Shown here: positions 53,260-62,303 of the stretch, piece after piece
How the letters are laid out: every line of letters starts with the position of its first letter
How positions within the stretch are numbered: the first letter of the stretch is position 1
Source: Bacillus_BD sp050389805
GTDB lineage: Bacteria; Bacillota; Bacilli; Bacillales; Cytobacillaceae
Direction of reading: 5' to 3'
DNA length: 64,000 nt
NCBI RefSeq assembly: GCF_050389805.1
Contig: NZ_CP130945.1
Location: 3,348,001 to 3,412,000 of the forward strand
The notes under the pieces: model-generated
What the model was told of the DNA's origin: nothing
Seen by the model: only the letters and a program-made list of their open reading frames with translations
The model's database searches: none
Made by a program: the position numbers and the translations under genes

Positions 53260-53937
53260 CTATTTTTCTTCCCCGACAAGAGCTGTTCCTATGCGTATCA
53301 TTGTTGCTCCTTCTTCTATTGCAATTTCATAGTCGTTTGACATTCCCATCGACAACTCTTTACATGGAGCAAACTCTAGTTCCATTTGCTGAACTTTGAT
53401 TTGTAAAGATTTTAATGCTCTAAAACAGTCCCTTACAAGTGACTCATCATCTGTTAAAGGTGCCATTGTCATTAATCCAACCACTTCTATATTTGGATAT
53501 TCTTCTAAAGATTGGATAAAACCTATTAATTCATCTGGAGAAATTCCATGCTTGGTTTCTTCACCAGAAACATTCACTTGCACGAAGCATTTAACTATGC
53601 TTTTGCTGCGTTTATTAATTTCCTTTGCTAACGAAAGGCGATCCAGAGAGTGAATATAATCGACTTTTTCTATGATATTTTTGACTTTCCGTGATTGTAG
53701 TGAACCAATAAAATGCCATTTCGGCTTGTCCTGCAACACTTCCCATTTCTTAATTAAGCCCTCATCATAATTCTCACCAAGATCTAGGATGCCTGCATTA
53801 ACGGCTTCCTGTGCCCGCTCATTGGACACGTATTTTGTAACAGCTATAATTTTCACTTCATTTGGATTTCGATTAACCTTTTTGCAAGCCTCGATAATCT
53901 TTTTTTGAATAACTTGCAGGTTTTCAACTACTTTCAT
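53260..53937 (-). CDS. ylmE: PLP-binding homeostasis protein YlmE (YggS/PLPBP)
   Basis: 225-residue single-domain TIM-barrel PLP carrier, homologous to the alanine racemase N domain, that maintains vitamin B6 balance. The PLP lysine is in IIAVTKYVS; the phosphate-binding end has LSMGMSNDYEIAIEEGATMIRIG. It overlaps ylmD by 4 bp. Confidence 0.95.
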   Translation of the reverse strand: MKVVENLQVIQKKIIEACKKVNRNPNEVKIIAVTKYVSNERAQEAVNAGILDLGENYDEGLIKKWEVLQDKPKWHFIGSLQSRKVKNIIEKVDYIHSLDRLSLAKEINKRSKSIVKCFVQVNVSGEETKHGISPDELIGFIQSLEEYPNIEVVGLMTMAPLTDDESLVRDCFRALKSLQIKVQQMELEFAPCKELSMGMSNDYEIAIEEGATMIRIGTALVGEEK

Positions 53938-54764
53938 TTTTTTTGCTTGGTCTCCTTCCAGCCTATAAAACTAATCATACGTCCAGTCTTGCCTTGATCT
54001 CTACGATGTGAATAAAAAAGATCTTTATGACAACTCGTACATAATTTCGTTACCAATATATTTTCCGGTAAAACTCCAGCTAATAATAGAATTTGCTTAT
54101 TACATTCCTTTAAATTTAATCGATACTGTCCGTCACTAATTTCATTATAGGGAAGTATTTCGACACCTTCTAGTCTATTTTGAACTAAATTTATTACATT
54201 GTCATCTACAATATAACAATTTTCGCAAATTGAAGGTCCGATGGCCACTAAAATCTCACTTGCCTTCATCTCTTTAACTTGAAAATTCTGAATCATATCT
54301 CGAGCAATTCCATTTACCGTGCCTTTCCAACCTGCATGAGCAATTCCAATCGTTTTTGATTGTGGATGCAAAAAATAAAGAGGAACACAGTCCGCAAAAC
54401 ATAATGTCAGTAAAATCCCTTTATCCAAGGTGAAAAAACCATCAGTTCTACTAAAAGCAGAGTCATAAGTATTTGCACCCATTCCCTTATCGGAATGAGT
54501 AATAGTTTTAATCTGAACTTCATGGGTTTGCTCGGCACCTACCCAATGTTGGATAGGAAAATCTAGTTTTTTTGCTAAAATTTCTCGATTCTCACATACA
54601 TTCTTTTTTGTATCATTTACATGAAAACCCATATTTAAACTGTCAAATTCATGATCACTTTTCCCGCCATTTTTCGTCGTAAAGCCAACCGTTAAATCCG
54701 GAAACATACCGACCCACTGAGACAAGGAAAAAAATTCTTTTTCTTCTAAAACAAAAGGCTCCAT
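53934..54764 (-). CDS. ylmD: Purine nucleoside phosphorylase / laccase-domain protein YlmD
   Basis: 276-residue protein of the DUF152/YfiH family; members act on purine nucleosides (phosphorylase and adenosine deaminase activity) with Zn ligands in GFHVND, TLCFADCVPLYF and AHAGWKGTVNG. ATG 54764 follows AGAGGT at good spacing; a GTG just upstream is possible. Physiological role in the division cluster is unclear. Confidence 0.92.
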   Translation of the reverse strand: MEPFVLEEKEFFSLSQWVGMFPDLTVGFTTKNGGKSDHEFDSLNMGFHVNDTKKNVCENREILAKKLDFPIQHWVGAEQTHEVQIKTITHSDKGMGANTYDSAFSRTDGFFTLDKGILLTLCFADCVPLYFLHPQSKTIGIAHAGWKGTVNGIARDMIQNFQVKEMKASEILVAIGPSICENCYIVDDNVINLVQNRLEGVEILPYNEISDGQYRLNLKECNKQILLLAGVLPENILVTKLCTSCHKDLFYSHRRDQGKTGRMISFIGWKETKQKK

Positions 54765-54825
54765 CACAATACCTCTTTTATTTTCTATTTTAATATTTTA
54801 TCATACAACCGTACCTCTTCCTAGT

Positions 54826-54845
54826 AAAAAAAGGAATCTATTCCT
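54826..54845 (-). terminator. Terminator overlapping the ylmC stop codon
   Basis: Minus strand AGGAA-TAGA-TTCCT followed by TTTTTT. The ylmC TAG is inside the loop. Short but well formed. Confidence 0.65.
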
Positions 54846-55104
54846 CTTCTTGTATGTGAAATTCATTCTTCTCATTAAATCTAACTAAAATCACATCTTC
54901 CCCGATCTTTAAAATATTTTTCCATGGAATGACCGTTTCTTCCTCTTTTCCAAAAAGACTCAAAATTTTCCCTGTACCTGAAATAATTATCGCCTCGATT
55001 TTACCTGTTTGAAGATTGATATCAATATCGCTTATATTCCCAAGTTTTTTCCCATCAGCAACATTTACAACATCTTTTATTTGAAATTCAGATATCCTCA
55101 CCAT
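54838..55104 (-). CDS. ylmC: PRC-barrel sporulation protein, YlmC/YmxH family
   Basis: 88 residues from ATG 55104 (after TAGGAGTGG). A PRC-barrel beta fold: VRISEFQIKDVVNVADGKKLGNISDIDI, then ETVIPWKNILKIGEDVILV. The family is conserved in spore formers, with no known biochemical role. First of the ylmC-ylmD-ylmE-sepF-ylmG run; its terminator suggests its own unit or attenuation. Confidence 0.92.
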   Translation of the reverse strand: MVRISEFQIKDVVNVADGKKLGNISDIDINLQTGKIEAIIISGTGKILSLFGKEEETVIPWKNILKIGEDVILVRFNEKNEFHIQEEE

Positions 55105-55197
55105 ACATCCACTCCTAATCATTTACCTTATTAAATGTATAGTCGAGCAACGTTGTAAAAATGAGTATATAATCAAATTTGCATTGGCTAATTTACT

Positions 55198-55369
55198 CTC
55201 CCGATTTTTCCACATTTCAAAATGCCACATCCGCATGACTTAGACGTCCTGAACGTCGTCAAGTGATCTCGGTAAATGCCTAAAAATCCGAGGTAAACAC
55301 CGTATTCTTAACTTTATTCACTAAAAAGCTCCCTTTTATAAAAACAAGGTTTTTAGCGAATAAAATTAA
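55198..55369. repeat. Composite palindromic interspersed repeat, copy D
   Basis: It fills most of the 287-bp ylmC-sigG gap. Part 1 shares CACATCCGCATG, ACGTCCTG and ATCCGAGG with copy B. Part 2 (55308-55369) has inverted ends TTAACTTTATTCACTAAAAA and TTTTTAGCGAATAAAATTAA (17 of 20). Confidence 0.65.
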
Positions 55370-55392
55370 AAAAACTGCCATGACGGCAGTTT
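55365..55392 (-). terminator. sigG terminator
   Basis: AAACTGCC / GGCAGTTT stem followed on the minus strand by TTTTTTTAATTTT, at the sigG stop codon. Confidence 0.88.
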
Positions 55393-56174
55393 CAACTTTG
55401 AATGTTCTTATTCATTTGCTTGATTGCGGCTTTTTCCAAACGAGAAACCTGGGCTTGAGAAATACCAATTTCTTCAGCAACTTCCATTTGGGTTTTCCCT
55501 TGAAAAAATCTCTTTCTTAAAATCAATTTTTCTCGGTCATTCAATCTCCGCATACCTTCTTTAAGAGCAATTTCTTCAATCCAATTAATGTCTTTATTCT
55601 TTTCATCGCTTAATTGGTCCAATACAAAAATTGGATCACCTCCATCATTATAGATGGGTTCAAAAAGAGAAACAGGGTCTTGAATCGCATCAAGCGCAAA
55701 AACGATTTCCTCATGTGGTACATCAAGTTCTTTTGCAATTTCTTCAGCTGTAGGCTCCCGTGATGTTTTACTCATTAATCGTTCTCGAACTTGTAATGCT
55801 TTGTATGCAATATCCCGTAATGACCTAGAAACACGAATTGGGTTATTATCTCGTAAGTAACGCCGTATTTCTCCAATGATCATTGGGACCGCATAGGTTG
55901 AAAACTTCACGTTTTGACTTAAATCAAAATTATCAATTGATTTCATAAGTCCAATACAGCCAACCTGAAATAGATCATCAACATACTCTCCCCTGTTATT
56001 AAAGCGTTGGATGACACTTAGTACCAGGCGTAAGTTTCCGTTAACGAGCTGTTCACGTGCGGATAGATCTCCTTCTTGCTGTACTTTTTTGAAAAGCAAT
56101 CTCATTTCTTCGTTCTTTAATACTGGAAGTTTTGATGTATCAACACCGCAAATTTCAACTTTATTTCGAGTCAA
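55392..56174 (-). CDS. sigG: Forespore-specific sigma factor SigG
   Basis: Late forespore sigma factor. It has 260 residues from TTG 56174; that start gives LTRNKVEICGVDTSKLPVLKN, collinear with B. subtilis SigG, and follows GGAGGGAAATGGA. Regions 2 (RFNNRGEYVDDLFQVGCIGLMKSIDNFD), 3 and 4 (GKTQMEVAEEIGISQAQVSRLEK) are intact. A rare TTG start and a hairpin over the ribosome binding site point to restrained translation. Separate from sigE by a terminator and a promoter of SigF/SigG type. Confidence 0.96.
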   Translation of the reverse strand: MTRNKVEICGVDTSKLPVLKNEEMRLLFKKVQQEGDLSAREQLVNGNLRLVLSVIQRFNNRGEYVDDLFQVGCIGLMKSIDNFDLSQNVKFSTYAVPMIIGEIRRYLRDNNPIRVSRSLRDIAYKALQVRERLMSKTSREPTAEEIAKELDVPHEEIVFALDAIQDPVSLFEPIYNDGGDPIFVLDQLSDEKNKDINWIEEIALKEGMRRLNDREKLILRKRFFQGKTQMEVAEEIGISQAQVSRLEKAAIKQMNKNIQS

Positions 56175-56183
56175 TCCATTTCC

Positions 56184-56196
56184 CTCCTTACAGGAG
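56184..56196 (-). promoter_or_regulatory. SD-sequestering hairpin of sigG
   Basis: Minus strand CTCCT-GTA-AGGAG. The 3' arm is the AGGAG of the sigG ribosome binding site. Confidence 0.6.
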
Positions 56197-56211
56197 TTGC
56201 TGTACAAAAAA

Positions 56212-56241
56212 CAGTATCTCCCCTGCAAGGAAAAATATGCA
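56212..56241 (-). promoter_or_regulatory. SigF/SigG-type promoter of sigG
   Basis: Minus strand TGCATA, 17-bp spacer, GATACTG. The -35 is the consensus for forespore sigma factors and the -10 agrees at 5 of 7. Confidence 0.7.
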
Positions 56242-56265
56242 TTTATAAAAATGAGAAAAAAAACG

Positions 56266-56310
56266 AAAAGGGGGTGAATTCCTCACAAACTGTAGAATTC
56301 TCCCCCTTTT
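56266..56310 (-). terminator. Strong hairpin terminator between sigE and sigG
   Basis: AAAAGGGGG-GAATTC / GAATTC-CCCCCTTTT stem with a 13-base loop, followed on the minus strand by a T-rich tract. It isolates sigG from the spoIIG operon. The 353-bp gap otherwise holds the sigG promoter, partial repeat C and AT-rich DNA. Confidence 0.85.
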
Positions 56311-56340
56311 TTAAAAGAAAAAAATTTTTATTATTGAACT

Positions 56341-56378
56341 CACCCGCCGAAGTTGCGCCCTTATTTTTTTGAGCTTGC
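56341..56378. repeat. Partial interspersed repeat, copy C
   Basis: CACCCGCCGAAGTTGCGCC matches the left end of copy B at 17 of 19, followed by a TTATTTTTTTGA stretch; homology fades after that. Confidence 0.5.
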
Positions 56379-56527
56379 TATATTAAAATTACCGTAAAAA
56401 TCGCAACCCTTTTAGGTGGTTTTACCTCAGTTTAAACCCTACTCACTCAAAAGCCCAATCCCTTAATCTCAAATGTGGAGCTTCTGAACCTGTTATATCT
56501 TTTAAGTCAACGATATCCCCAATGGAG

Positions 56528-57247
56528 TTACACCATTTTATTGAACTCTTTTTTTAGTCTTTTAATAATTCTTTTTTCTAATCGTGAAATATAAGACTGA
56601 GATATGCCTAACATATCTGCTACATCTTTTTGTGTCTTTTCCTCACCTGTCCCTAGTCCAAATCTAAGCTCCATAATTTGTTTCTCCCGATCTGATAACT
56701 GGTGTAAAGCTTTTAATAAAAGCTTCTTATCTACGCTTGCCTCAAGATCCTTCGTAATAATATCATCCTCTGTCCCTAAAACATCTGAGAGAAGTAATTC
56801 ATTTCCATCCCAATCAATATTCAGTGGCTCATCAAATGAAACTTCAGAACGAATTTTATTATTCCGCCTTAAATACATTAAAATTTCATTTTCAATACAG
56901 CGAGATGCATATGTAGCTAACTTAATTTTCTTTTCAGGATTGAAGGTGTTCACTGCTTTTATTAAACCAATTGTACCGATGCTAATTAGATCTTCTATAT
57001 TTATCCCTGTATTTTCAAACTTCCTAGCAATATAAACAACAAGCCTCAAATTCCGTTCAATCAAAATGGACCGAGCTGTTTTATCTCCATTAGGCAGTTT
57101 CTCGATTAACATGGCCTCTTCTTCTTTATTAAGAGGAGGTGGTAATGCTTCACTTCCACCGATATAAAAAACTTCGTCTGTTTTTAACCCTAGTTTCATT
57201 AAAAGTTTATACCAGTAATAAGATAATTTAAGTTTGAGTGTTTTCAT
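56528..57247 (-). CDS. sigE: Mother-cell sigma factor SigE (pro-sigma-E)
   Basis: Early mother-cell sigma factor made as an inactive precursor. It has 239 residues from ATG 57247 (after GAGGAGGAAAACG). The N-terminal amphipathic pro-sequence (about 27 residues, MKTLKLKLSYYWYKLLMKLGLKTDEVFYIGG) tethers it to the membrane until SpoIIGA cleaves it. Region 2 (FENTGINIEDLISIGTIGLIKAVNTFN) and region 4 (QKDVADMLGISQSYISRLEK) are nearly identical to B. subtilis. Co-transcribed with spoIIGA. Confidence 0.97.
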   Translation of the reverse strand: MKTLKLKLSYYWYKLLMKLGLKTDEVFYIGGSEALPPPLNKEEEAMLIEKLPNGDKTARSILIERNLRLVVYIARKFENTGINIEDLISIGTIGLIKAVNTFNPEKKIKLATYASRCIENEILMYLRRNNKIRSEVSFDEPLNIDWDGNELLLSDVLGTEDDIITKDLEASVDKKLLLKALHQLSDREKQIMELRFGLGTGEEKTQKDVADMLGISQSYISRLEKRIIKRLKKEFNKMV

Positions 57248-57278
57248 CGTTTTCCTCCTCATATTCTAAAAATTTTGG

Positions 57279-58238
57279 TTAAACCATCATTTCCATTGAT
57301 TGGCTTGTTTCTTGCTTGTAACTAATTGTTTTTCCATCGATAAGCATTTTAGGGTGTACGATACATTGAAATGCATCATCAGAAGAAAGCTGTTGTGTTG
57401 TTAACGAAATTAAGCCTTTTTCAATCTTTTTTATTTCATTATTTTGTTTAATGCGCATATCATCTGGTTGTAGCGCTATAATTAATTGATGCTCTTGACC
57501 CATCACTTTATATGGAATCACCCTTATTTTATTTTCCCAATGGGCTGCAATTGACTTTTCTCCCATAATGACAGCTTCTCCTTCTTTGGCTATCATACTT
57601 AATTCTTCTGTCAAATCATCAATGATTCTATTAATAGAAACAAACATAACTGGCCACTTTGTAATCGGGTCATATAATTGGTTTCCGCTATCAACTAGCC
57701 CCTTAAATAAGTATACTTTCCCGTCAAGAACAAGTTCTACTTCGACCAGTTGATCATATTGAATTTTAGTTACTTCAATTCTATCGAAATTCTTTCTAGA
57801 AAAATGCCAAGCTAGCGGAAAGCCTATGACCACAAACAACCAACTAATCGGATCTCCAAAACCTTGGATATTAGCTAAAAATAGGGACGACGTGAGATCA
57901 TAATCAAATCTAGCAAAATAATGGATCCCAATCAGCGACCCTCCTATTAAGAATGTTGTTAAATAAAAAGTCAGCAGTCCCGTTATAAAATATTTAAAAC
58001 GTTTATAACCAAAGACTGTTAAAATCATTAAAATGGAGAATAACAACTTCACGAATGGATGACTAAAAATTGCATGATACGGTGTAATCGTTAATAAGAT
58101 AATGATAGAACCAATGAAACCACCCACACAGATTCTCCAAATACGTATATCCCTTTTTAGAACAAGGGCTGTTAAATAAAGAAGGAGGCTATCAAATAAA
58201 AGATTTAATAACCAAATAATATCGAGATATATCGCCAA
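57279..58238 (-). CDS. spoIIGA: Sporulation sigma-E factor processing peptidase SpoIIGA
   Basis: Membrane aspartic protease that activates pro-SigE after a signal from forespore SpoIIR. It has 319 residues: five TM helices in the first ~150, then a cytoplasmic protease domain with the DSGN catalytic motif in FKGLVDSGNQLYDPITKWPVMFV. AGGGGAG precedes the ATG. First gene of spoIIG. Confidence 0.96.
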   Translation of the reverse strand: MAIYLDIIWLLNLLFDSLLLYLTALVLKRDIRIWRICVGGFIGSIIILLTITPYHAIFSHPFVKLLFSILMILTVFGYKRFKYFITGLLTFYLTTFLIGGSLIGIHYFARFDYDLTSSLFLANIQGFGDPISWLFVVIGFPLAWHFSRKNFDRIEVTKIQYDQLVEVELVLDGKVYLFKGLVDSGNQLYDPITKWPVMFVSINRIIDDLTEELSMIAKEGEAVIMGEKSIAAHWENKIRVIPYKVMGQEHQLIIALQPDDMRIKQNNEIKKIEKGLISLTTQQLSSDDAFQCIVHPKMLIDGKTISYKQETSQSMEMMV

Positions 58239-58304
58239 ATAGCTCCCCTCACGATCATTTATTCAAATTCGCACTACTGTTTGAAGTTAATCCGCTTATG
58301 AAAG

Positions 58305-58338
58305 AGTATACCCTACCTGTACTGCAGAAGTGTGTCAC
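58305..58338 (-). promoter_or_regulatory. Spo0A-dependent spoIIG promoter
   Basis: Minus strand GTGACA, 22-bp spacer, TATACT. The 22-bp gap is the hallmark of the B. subtilis spoIIG promoter, where Spo0A-P remodels SigA polymerase. Degenerate 0A boxes: TGTCACT and TGTTCAC, spaced 10 bp, over the -35 (58333-58350), and TTGTCAAT at 58385-58392, about -90. Confidence 0.7.
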
Positions 58339-58442
58339 TTTCTGTTCACAAAAAATCAATAATTTTCACCTTTCACACCGGATTTTGTCAATAAAGCATA
58401 CTTCCAATAAATGGTGGGAGTCTGTTAGCATAGAAGATAAAT

Positions 58443-58484
58443 AAAAAAAAGAAGCACAGTTAAATGACTGCGCTTCTTTTTTTT
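58443..58484 (-). terminator. ftsZ terminator
   Basis: GAAGC(A)CAGT / ACTG(C)GCTTC stem flanked by runs of eight A and eight T. 2 bp past the ftsZ stop. Confidence 0.92.
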
Positions 58485-58486
58485 AT

Positions 58487-59626
58487 TTATCTTCTTCTAT
58501 TCCGATTTCTAAGGAAGGTAGGGACGTCTAAGAAGTCATCTCCTTGCCCTCCTGTGTTCCTTGGTTGCTCTTGTGGAGCTACTTCTTCACGTTTAGGTTC
58601 TCTTTTAGGTACATTTGTAGTAGGTTTATGTTGTTGTCCTAGTGCAGGTCTTGTTGGTTTTGGCTGCAATACCTCTTCGCTGAACCCTGTTGCAATAACC
58701 GTAACCACAATTTCATCCTTGAGATTATCATTAATGACAGACCCAAAGATCATATTCACCTCTTGATCAGAAGCAGTCGCTACAATATCCGCAGCCTCCT
58801 GAACTTCGTACAAACTTAAATTAGAACCACCCGTAATATTTAACAATACACCCTGTGCACCATCAATAGAGGTTTCTAGAAGTGGCGATGAAATTGCCTT
58901 TTTCGCTGCTTCTGCTGCACGGTTTTCTCCAGTCGCAACTCCGATTCCCATTAAGGCTGATCCTTTATTGGACATGATTGTTTTTACATCGGCAAAATCC
59001 AGATTGATTAGACCAGGTACTGCAATTAAGTCAGAAATCCCTTGAACCCCTTGGCGTAGAACATTATCAGCCTCACGGAATGCTTCAAGCATTGGTGTGC
59101 TTTTATCAACGATTTCAAGAAGTCGATCATTTGGAATCACAATCAATGTATCGACAGATTCCTTCATTGCAGCAATTCCACCTGTTGCTTGTGTCGCTCT
59201 TTTTCTACCCTCAAAGGAGAATGGTCTTGTTACAACACCCACTGTTAAGGCCCCTAAATCTCTTGCAATTTGGGCGACCACAGGAGCAGCACCAGTACCA
59301 GTTCCTCCTCCCATACCGCAGGTAACAAAAACCATATCCGCACCCTTTAGAGCCTCTTCTAATTGTTCTTTACTTTCTTCGGCTGCTTTTTTTCCTACCT
59401 CAGGATTTGCCCCTGCCCCTAATCCTCTTGTTAACTTAGCACCGATCTGCATTTTCACTTCTGCTTTTGAAAGATTTAACGCCTGTGCATCTGTGTTTAC
59501 TGAAATAAACTCAACACCCTGCACCCCATGCTCTATCATACGATTGACCGCATTGTTTCCACCACCGCCAACCCCAATTACCTTTATTGTTGCTAATGTG
59601 TCTAAATTTGTTTCAAATTCCAGCAT
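58487..59626 (-). CDS. ftsZ: Cell division protein FtsZ
   Basis: Tubulin-like GTPase that forms the Z ring. It has 379 residues: GTP signature GGGTGTG at 106-112, T7 loop with NLDFADVKT, a variable linker, and the conserved C-terminal peptide DDFLDVPTFLRNR that binds FtsA and SepF. It follows ftsA by 78 bp. In B. subtilis bpr separates ftsZ from spoIIGA; here they are adjacent. Confidence 0.98.
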   Translation of the reverse strand: MLEFETNLDTLATIKVIGVGGGGNNAVNRMIEHGVQGVEFISVNTDAQALNLSKAEVKMQIGAKLTRGLGAGANPEVGKKAAEESKEQLEEALKGADMVFVTCGMGGGTGTGAAPVVAQIARDLGALTVGVVTRPFSFEGRKRATQATGGIAAMKESVDTLIVIPNDRLLEIVDKSTPMLEAFREADNVLRQGVQGISDLIAVPGLINLDFADVKTIMSNKGSALMGIGVATGENRAAEAAKKAISSPLLETSIDGAQGVLLNITGGSNLSLYEVQEAADIVATASDQEVNMIFGSVINDNLKDEIVVTVIATGFSEEVLQPKPTRPALGQQHKPTTNVPKREPKREEVAPQEQPRNTGGQGDDFLDVPTFLRNRNRRR

Positions 59627-59704
59627 GACAAATCCTCCTAATTCGTCGAAATTCCTGATAGCACTGCATAAAATTGATTGCTACATTTTACCAGAACACA
59701 GCTT

Positions 59705-60997
59705 TTACTCAAAAAAGTAACCGAAAAACTTTTTCATTTTGGATGAAACTTTTTCCTCTGACTGCTTTTCTGGTTTTGGTTGTTTACTTTGAGTTTGTTT
59801 AGCTTTTACAGGTCGTTTTTCATTCATCTCTTGGGTAACAGTAGCATTACTCATTTGTCTGCCTTGGATTTTAGCATTTTTATAAGCGAACTTGATAAGA
59901 CCCACTGCTGTAGTATACTGCGGCTCTCTTACTCCAATATAATCAGGACTCGCAATTCGTACTCTATTCTGCAATACAATTTGAGCAATCTCTAAGATAC
60001 CTGGTGTATTAGCAACACCGCCTGTTAGCACATATCCTCCAGGTACATCATGAACCCCTAAGCGATGTAGTTCTGCTAGTATTAACTCAAATATTTCTTC
60101 CATCCTAGCTTCGATAATATCACTTAATTCTACTTGGTTAAAGGACTGCTTTTGATCACTCCCAATCATGGAAACATCAAAAGTAATATCTTCTGAAGCA
60201 TGATCATAAAAAGCATGTCCATATTTAAGTTTAATTTTCTCAGCTTCTTCTGATGTCGTACGAAGACCAATCGAAATATCCTTCGTGATATGCTCTCCTC
60301 CAACCGGTAGAACAGAAGTGGAAATCAATTCACCTTGATCAAACAAGGCAATTGTGGTAGATCCCCCGCCAATATCAACAAGAGCTACACCGAGATTCTT
60401 TTCGTCTTTAGATAAGGCATATGCTCCTGCTGCTAATGGCTGTAGGGTGATTTCTAAAATATCTAAACCAGCTTTTTCTACACAGCGTAAAATATTATGT
60501 AGTATCGTTTTTGAACCTGTTATAATAGACCCTTCCATTTCAAGACGAACACCAATCATCCCTCTTGGGTCATGGATCTCATCAAGACCATCTACGATAA
60601 ATTGTTTAGGAATAACATCAATAATTTCTCTTTCAGGGGGGATTGAAACAACTTGAGCCGCTTCAATCACTCTGGAAATATCATCGTCTGTTATCTCTCT
60701 ATTTTCACTTGCTACGGCTACAACTCCGTGTGAAGGCTGAAGCATGATATGATTTCCTGTAATTCCAACGATCACTTTCCTAATTTCCATTCCAATCATT
60801 CTTTCAGCCTGTTCTATTGCTCTCTTAATAGAATGAACGGTTTCATCTATATCCACAATTGAACCTTTGCGTAATCCTTCAGACGGAACATTTCCAACTC
60901 CGATAATATTAAGTGCATCGTTTACCATTTCACCTATGATTACTTTCACACTGGATGTACCGATGTCAAGGCTTACGTATATTTCATTGCTGTTCAT
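59705..60997 (-). CDS. ftsA: Cell division protein FtsA
   Basis: Actin-like membrane anchor for FtsZ. It has 430 residues from ATG 60997 (MNSNEIYVSLDIGTSSVKVIIGEM, after GGGAGGTG). ATP-binding phosphate loops DIGTSSVK and DIGGGSTTI, the 1C subdomain, and a C-terminal amphipathic membrane helix (KKFFGYFFE). The 192-bp gap to sbp contains TATAAT (near 61050) without a convincing -35; I assign no promoter. Confidence 0.97.
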   Translation of the reverse strand: MNSNEIYVSLDIGTSSVKVIIGEMVNDALNIIGVGNVPSEGLRKGSIVDIDETVHSIKRAIEQAERMIGMEIRKVIVGITGNHIMLQPSHGVVAVASENREITDDDISRVIEAAQVVSIPPEREIIDVIPKQFIVDGLDEIHDPRGMIGVRLEMEGSIITGSKTILHNILRCVEKAGLDILEITLQPLAAGAYALSKDEKNLGVALVDIGGGSTTIALFDQGELISTSVLPVGGEHITKDISIGLRTTSEEAEKIKLKYGHAFYDHASEDITFDVSMIGSDQKQSFNQVELSDIIEARMEEIFELILAELHRLGVHDVPGGYVLTGGVANTPGILEIAQIVLQNRVRIASPDYIGVREPQYTTAVGLIKFAYKNAKIQGRQMSNATVTQEMNEKRPVKAKQTQSKQPKPEKQSEEKVSSKMKKFFGYFFE

Positions 60998-61189
60998 TCT
61001 ATGGCACCTCCCTTTACTAATCCTAATTGAACAACAAATGTCAAAAACAAGCAATAATTATATTTGACTGATTAGCGACTAATTTTCAATCTCCATCGTT
61101 CTAATAGATTCTTTTTATTAGTCTTTTTTTCTTATATCCTAAAATTATTCGTCAAATTTAATTGATTCCCTTTTTAAAAAATGATTTTT

Positions 61190-61543
61190 TTACATTTTTT
61201 CCTTATTTGCAGACCATTTCACCAGTAATATTCTTCGTATTACAGCAATATTTTGGAAAAGTCTAACTCCAAAGGCAAAAACAGCCGCTAAGTATAAGTC
61301 TACACCAAGATGAACACCTAGAAAAGCTAAACTTACAGCTAAAATGATATTAAAGAAAAATCCAGAAACAAATATCTTTTCTTCGTATACATTTTGCAAA
61401 TGTGCTCGCATACCCCCAACTAAAGAATCCAATGCAGCCAAAACAGCGATGGATAAGTAATTAGAGTACTCTGGAGGGATTCTGATATCTGTTAAAAATC
61501 CAAGAAATAGACCGATCATTAAACCAATAATGGGAAGCCACAT
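61190..61543 (-). CDS. sbp: Small basic protein Sbp (DUF1290)
   Basis: 117-residue membrane protein with three to four TM helices, the LDSLVGGMRAHLQNVYEEKIF loop and GVRLFQNIAVIRRIL end. Conserved next to ftsA in spore formers; function unknown. Confidence 0.93.
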   Translation of the reverse strand: MWLPIIGLMIGLFLGFLTDIRIPPEYSNYLSIAVLAALDSLVGGMRAHLQNVYEEKIFVSGFFFNIILAVSLAFLGVHLGVDLYLAAVFAFGVRLFQNIAVIRRILLVKWSANKEKM

Positions 61544-61545
61544 AC

Positions 61546-62268
61546 CTACCCTCCTTTATAATTCTCTGCTAACTCCATGTTCTGAATTCTGATGGGATCT
61601 TTAAAGGCTGGAATCGTTATCTGTGGTTGAGGATTTGAAATTGATAGACGATAGTTTTCCATAAAGAATTCTTTGGAGGACTTAGATACTTGCATGTGTT
61701 TATATAGTTCTTCCGCTGCTTGTAAATCTTCTACTCCAACTTTGATGGAAATAGGTATTTTGTCAATAGGGTGACCATCCACCGTTGTGGCTCCATTGAT
61801 CTCTCGTATGACAGAAGTGCTTATAAGCCTATTTTCATTAATGGAAATATGCTTTGCCCCATATTGATTTAATTCATTCATAAGACTTTGTAAAAGATAC
61901 GCAGAAACGGGACGAATTGTTTCTCCTAACATGATCGTTTCTTTCGCATATTCAATGTTAATGGTGATCCCTGGAGAAACGATTTCGGTTAATCCTGCTT
62001 CTACTTTTAGTTCATTTAATGTTTCCTTTAAAACATTCACTTTTCCTTGTACCCTTTCACTCTCATACTGATTGATTTTTTCCTCAATGGACTGTATTTC
62101 TCGAATTAATCCTAAATACCGATCTTTTTCAATAATCAAGTCTTCTCTTAATTCCCAAGTATCCCTTGTATCTCTGATAACTGGTTCTTTCACACTCTGG
62201 TATTGAACCGCTAACATCAAACCCATCGTAAATGTAATCACCGTCATACTGATTTGTTTTTTTTTCAT
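61546..62268 (-). CDS. ylxX: DUF881 protein YlxX
   Basis: 240 residues from ATG 62268 (AGGAG 11 bp ahead). One N-terminal TM helix, a coiled-coil region (about 35-90), then the DUF881 domain with YLLQSLMNELNQYGAKHISINENRLI. Paralogue of ylxW next door. Extracytoplasmic, function unknown. It is 2 bp from sbp. Confidence 0.9.
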   Translation of the reverse strand: MKKKQISMTVITFTMGLMLAVQYQSVKEPVIRDTRDTWELREDLIIEKDRYLGLIREIQSIEEKINQYESERVQGKVNVLKETLNELKVEAGLTEIVSPGITINIEYAKETIMLGETIRPVSAYLLQSLMNELNQYGAKHISINENRLISTSVIREINGATTVDGHPIDKIPISIKVGVEDLQAAEELYKHMQVSKSSKEFFMENYRLSISNPQPQITIPAFKDPIRIQNMELAENYKGG

Positions 62269-62303
62269 TAAATTAAATTCTCCTAGCAATACCCGAGTGA
62301 TCA

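Noticed and set aside
59097..59720. 207-codon plus-strand ORF opposite ftsZ
   Set aside because: Shadow of ftsZ codon usage; no homology features.
60998..61189. Promoter for ftsA-ftsZ in the sbp-ftsA gap
   Set aside because: TATAAT and TTGACA-like words are present but none pair with acceptable spacing, and I could not fit a SigH promoter either.
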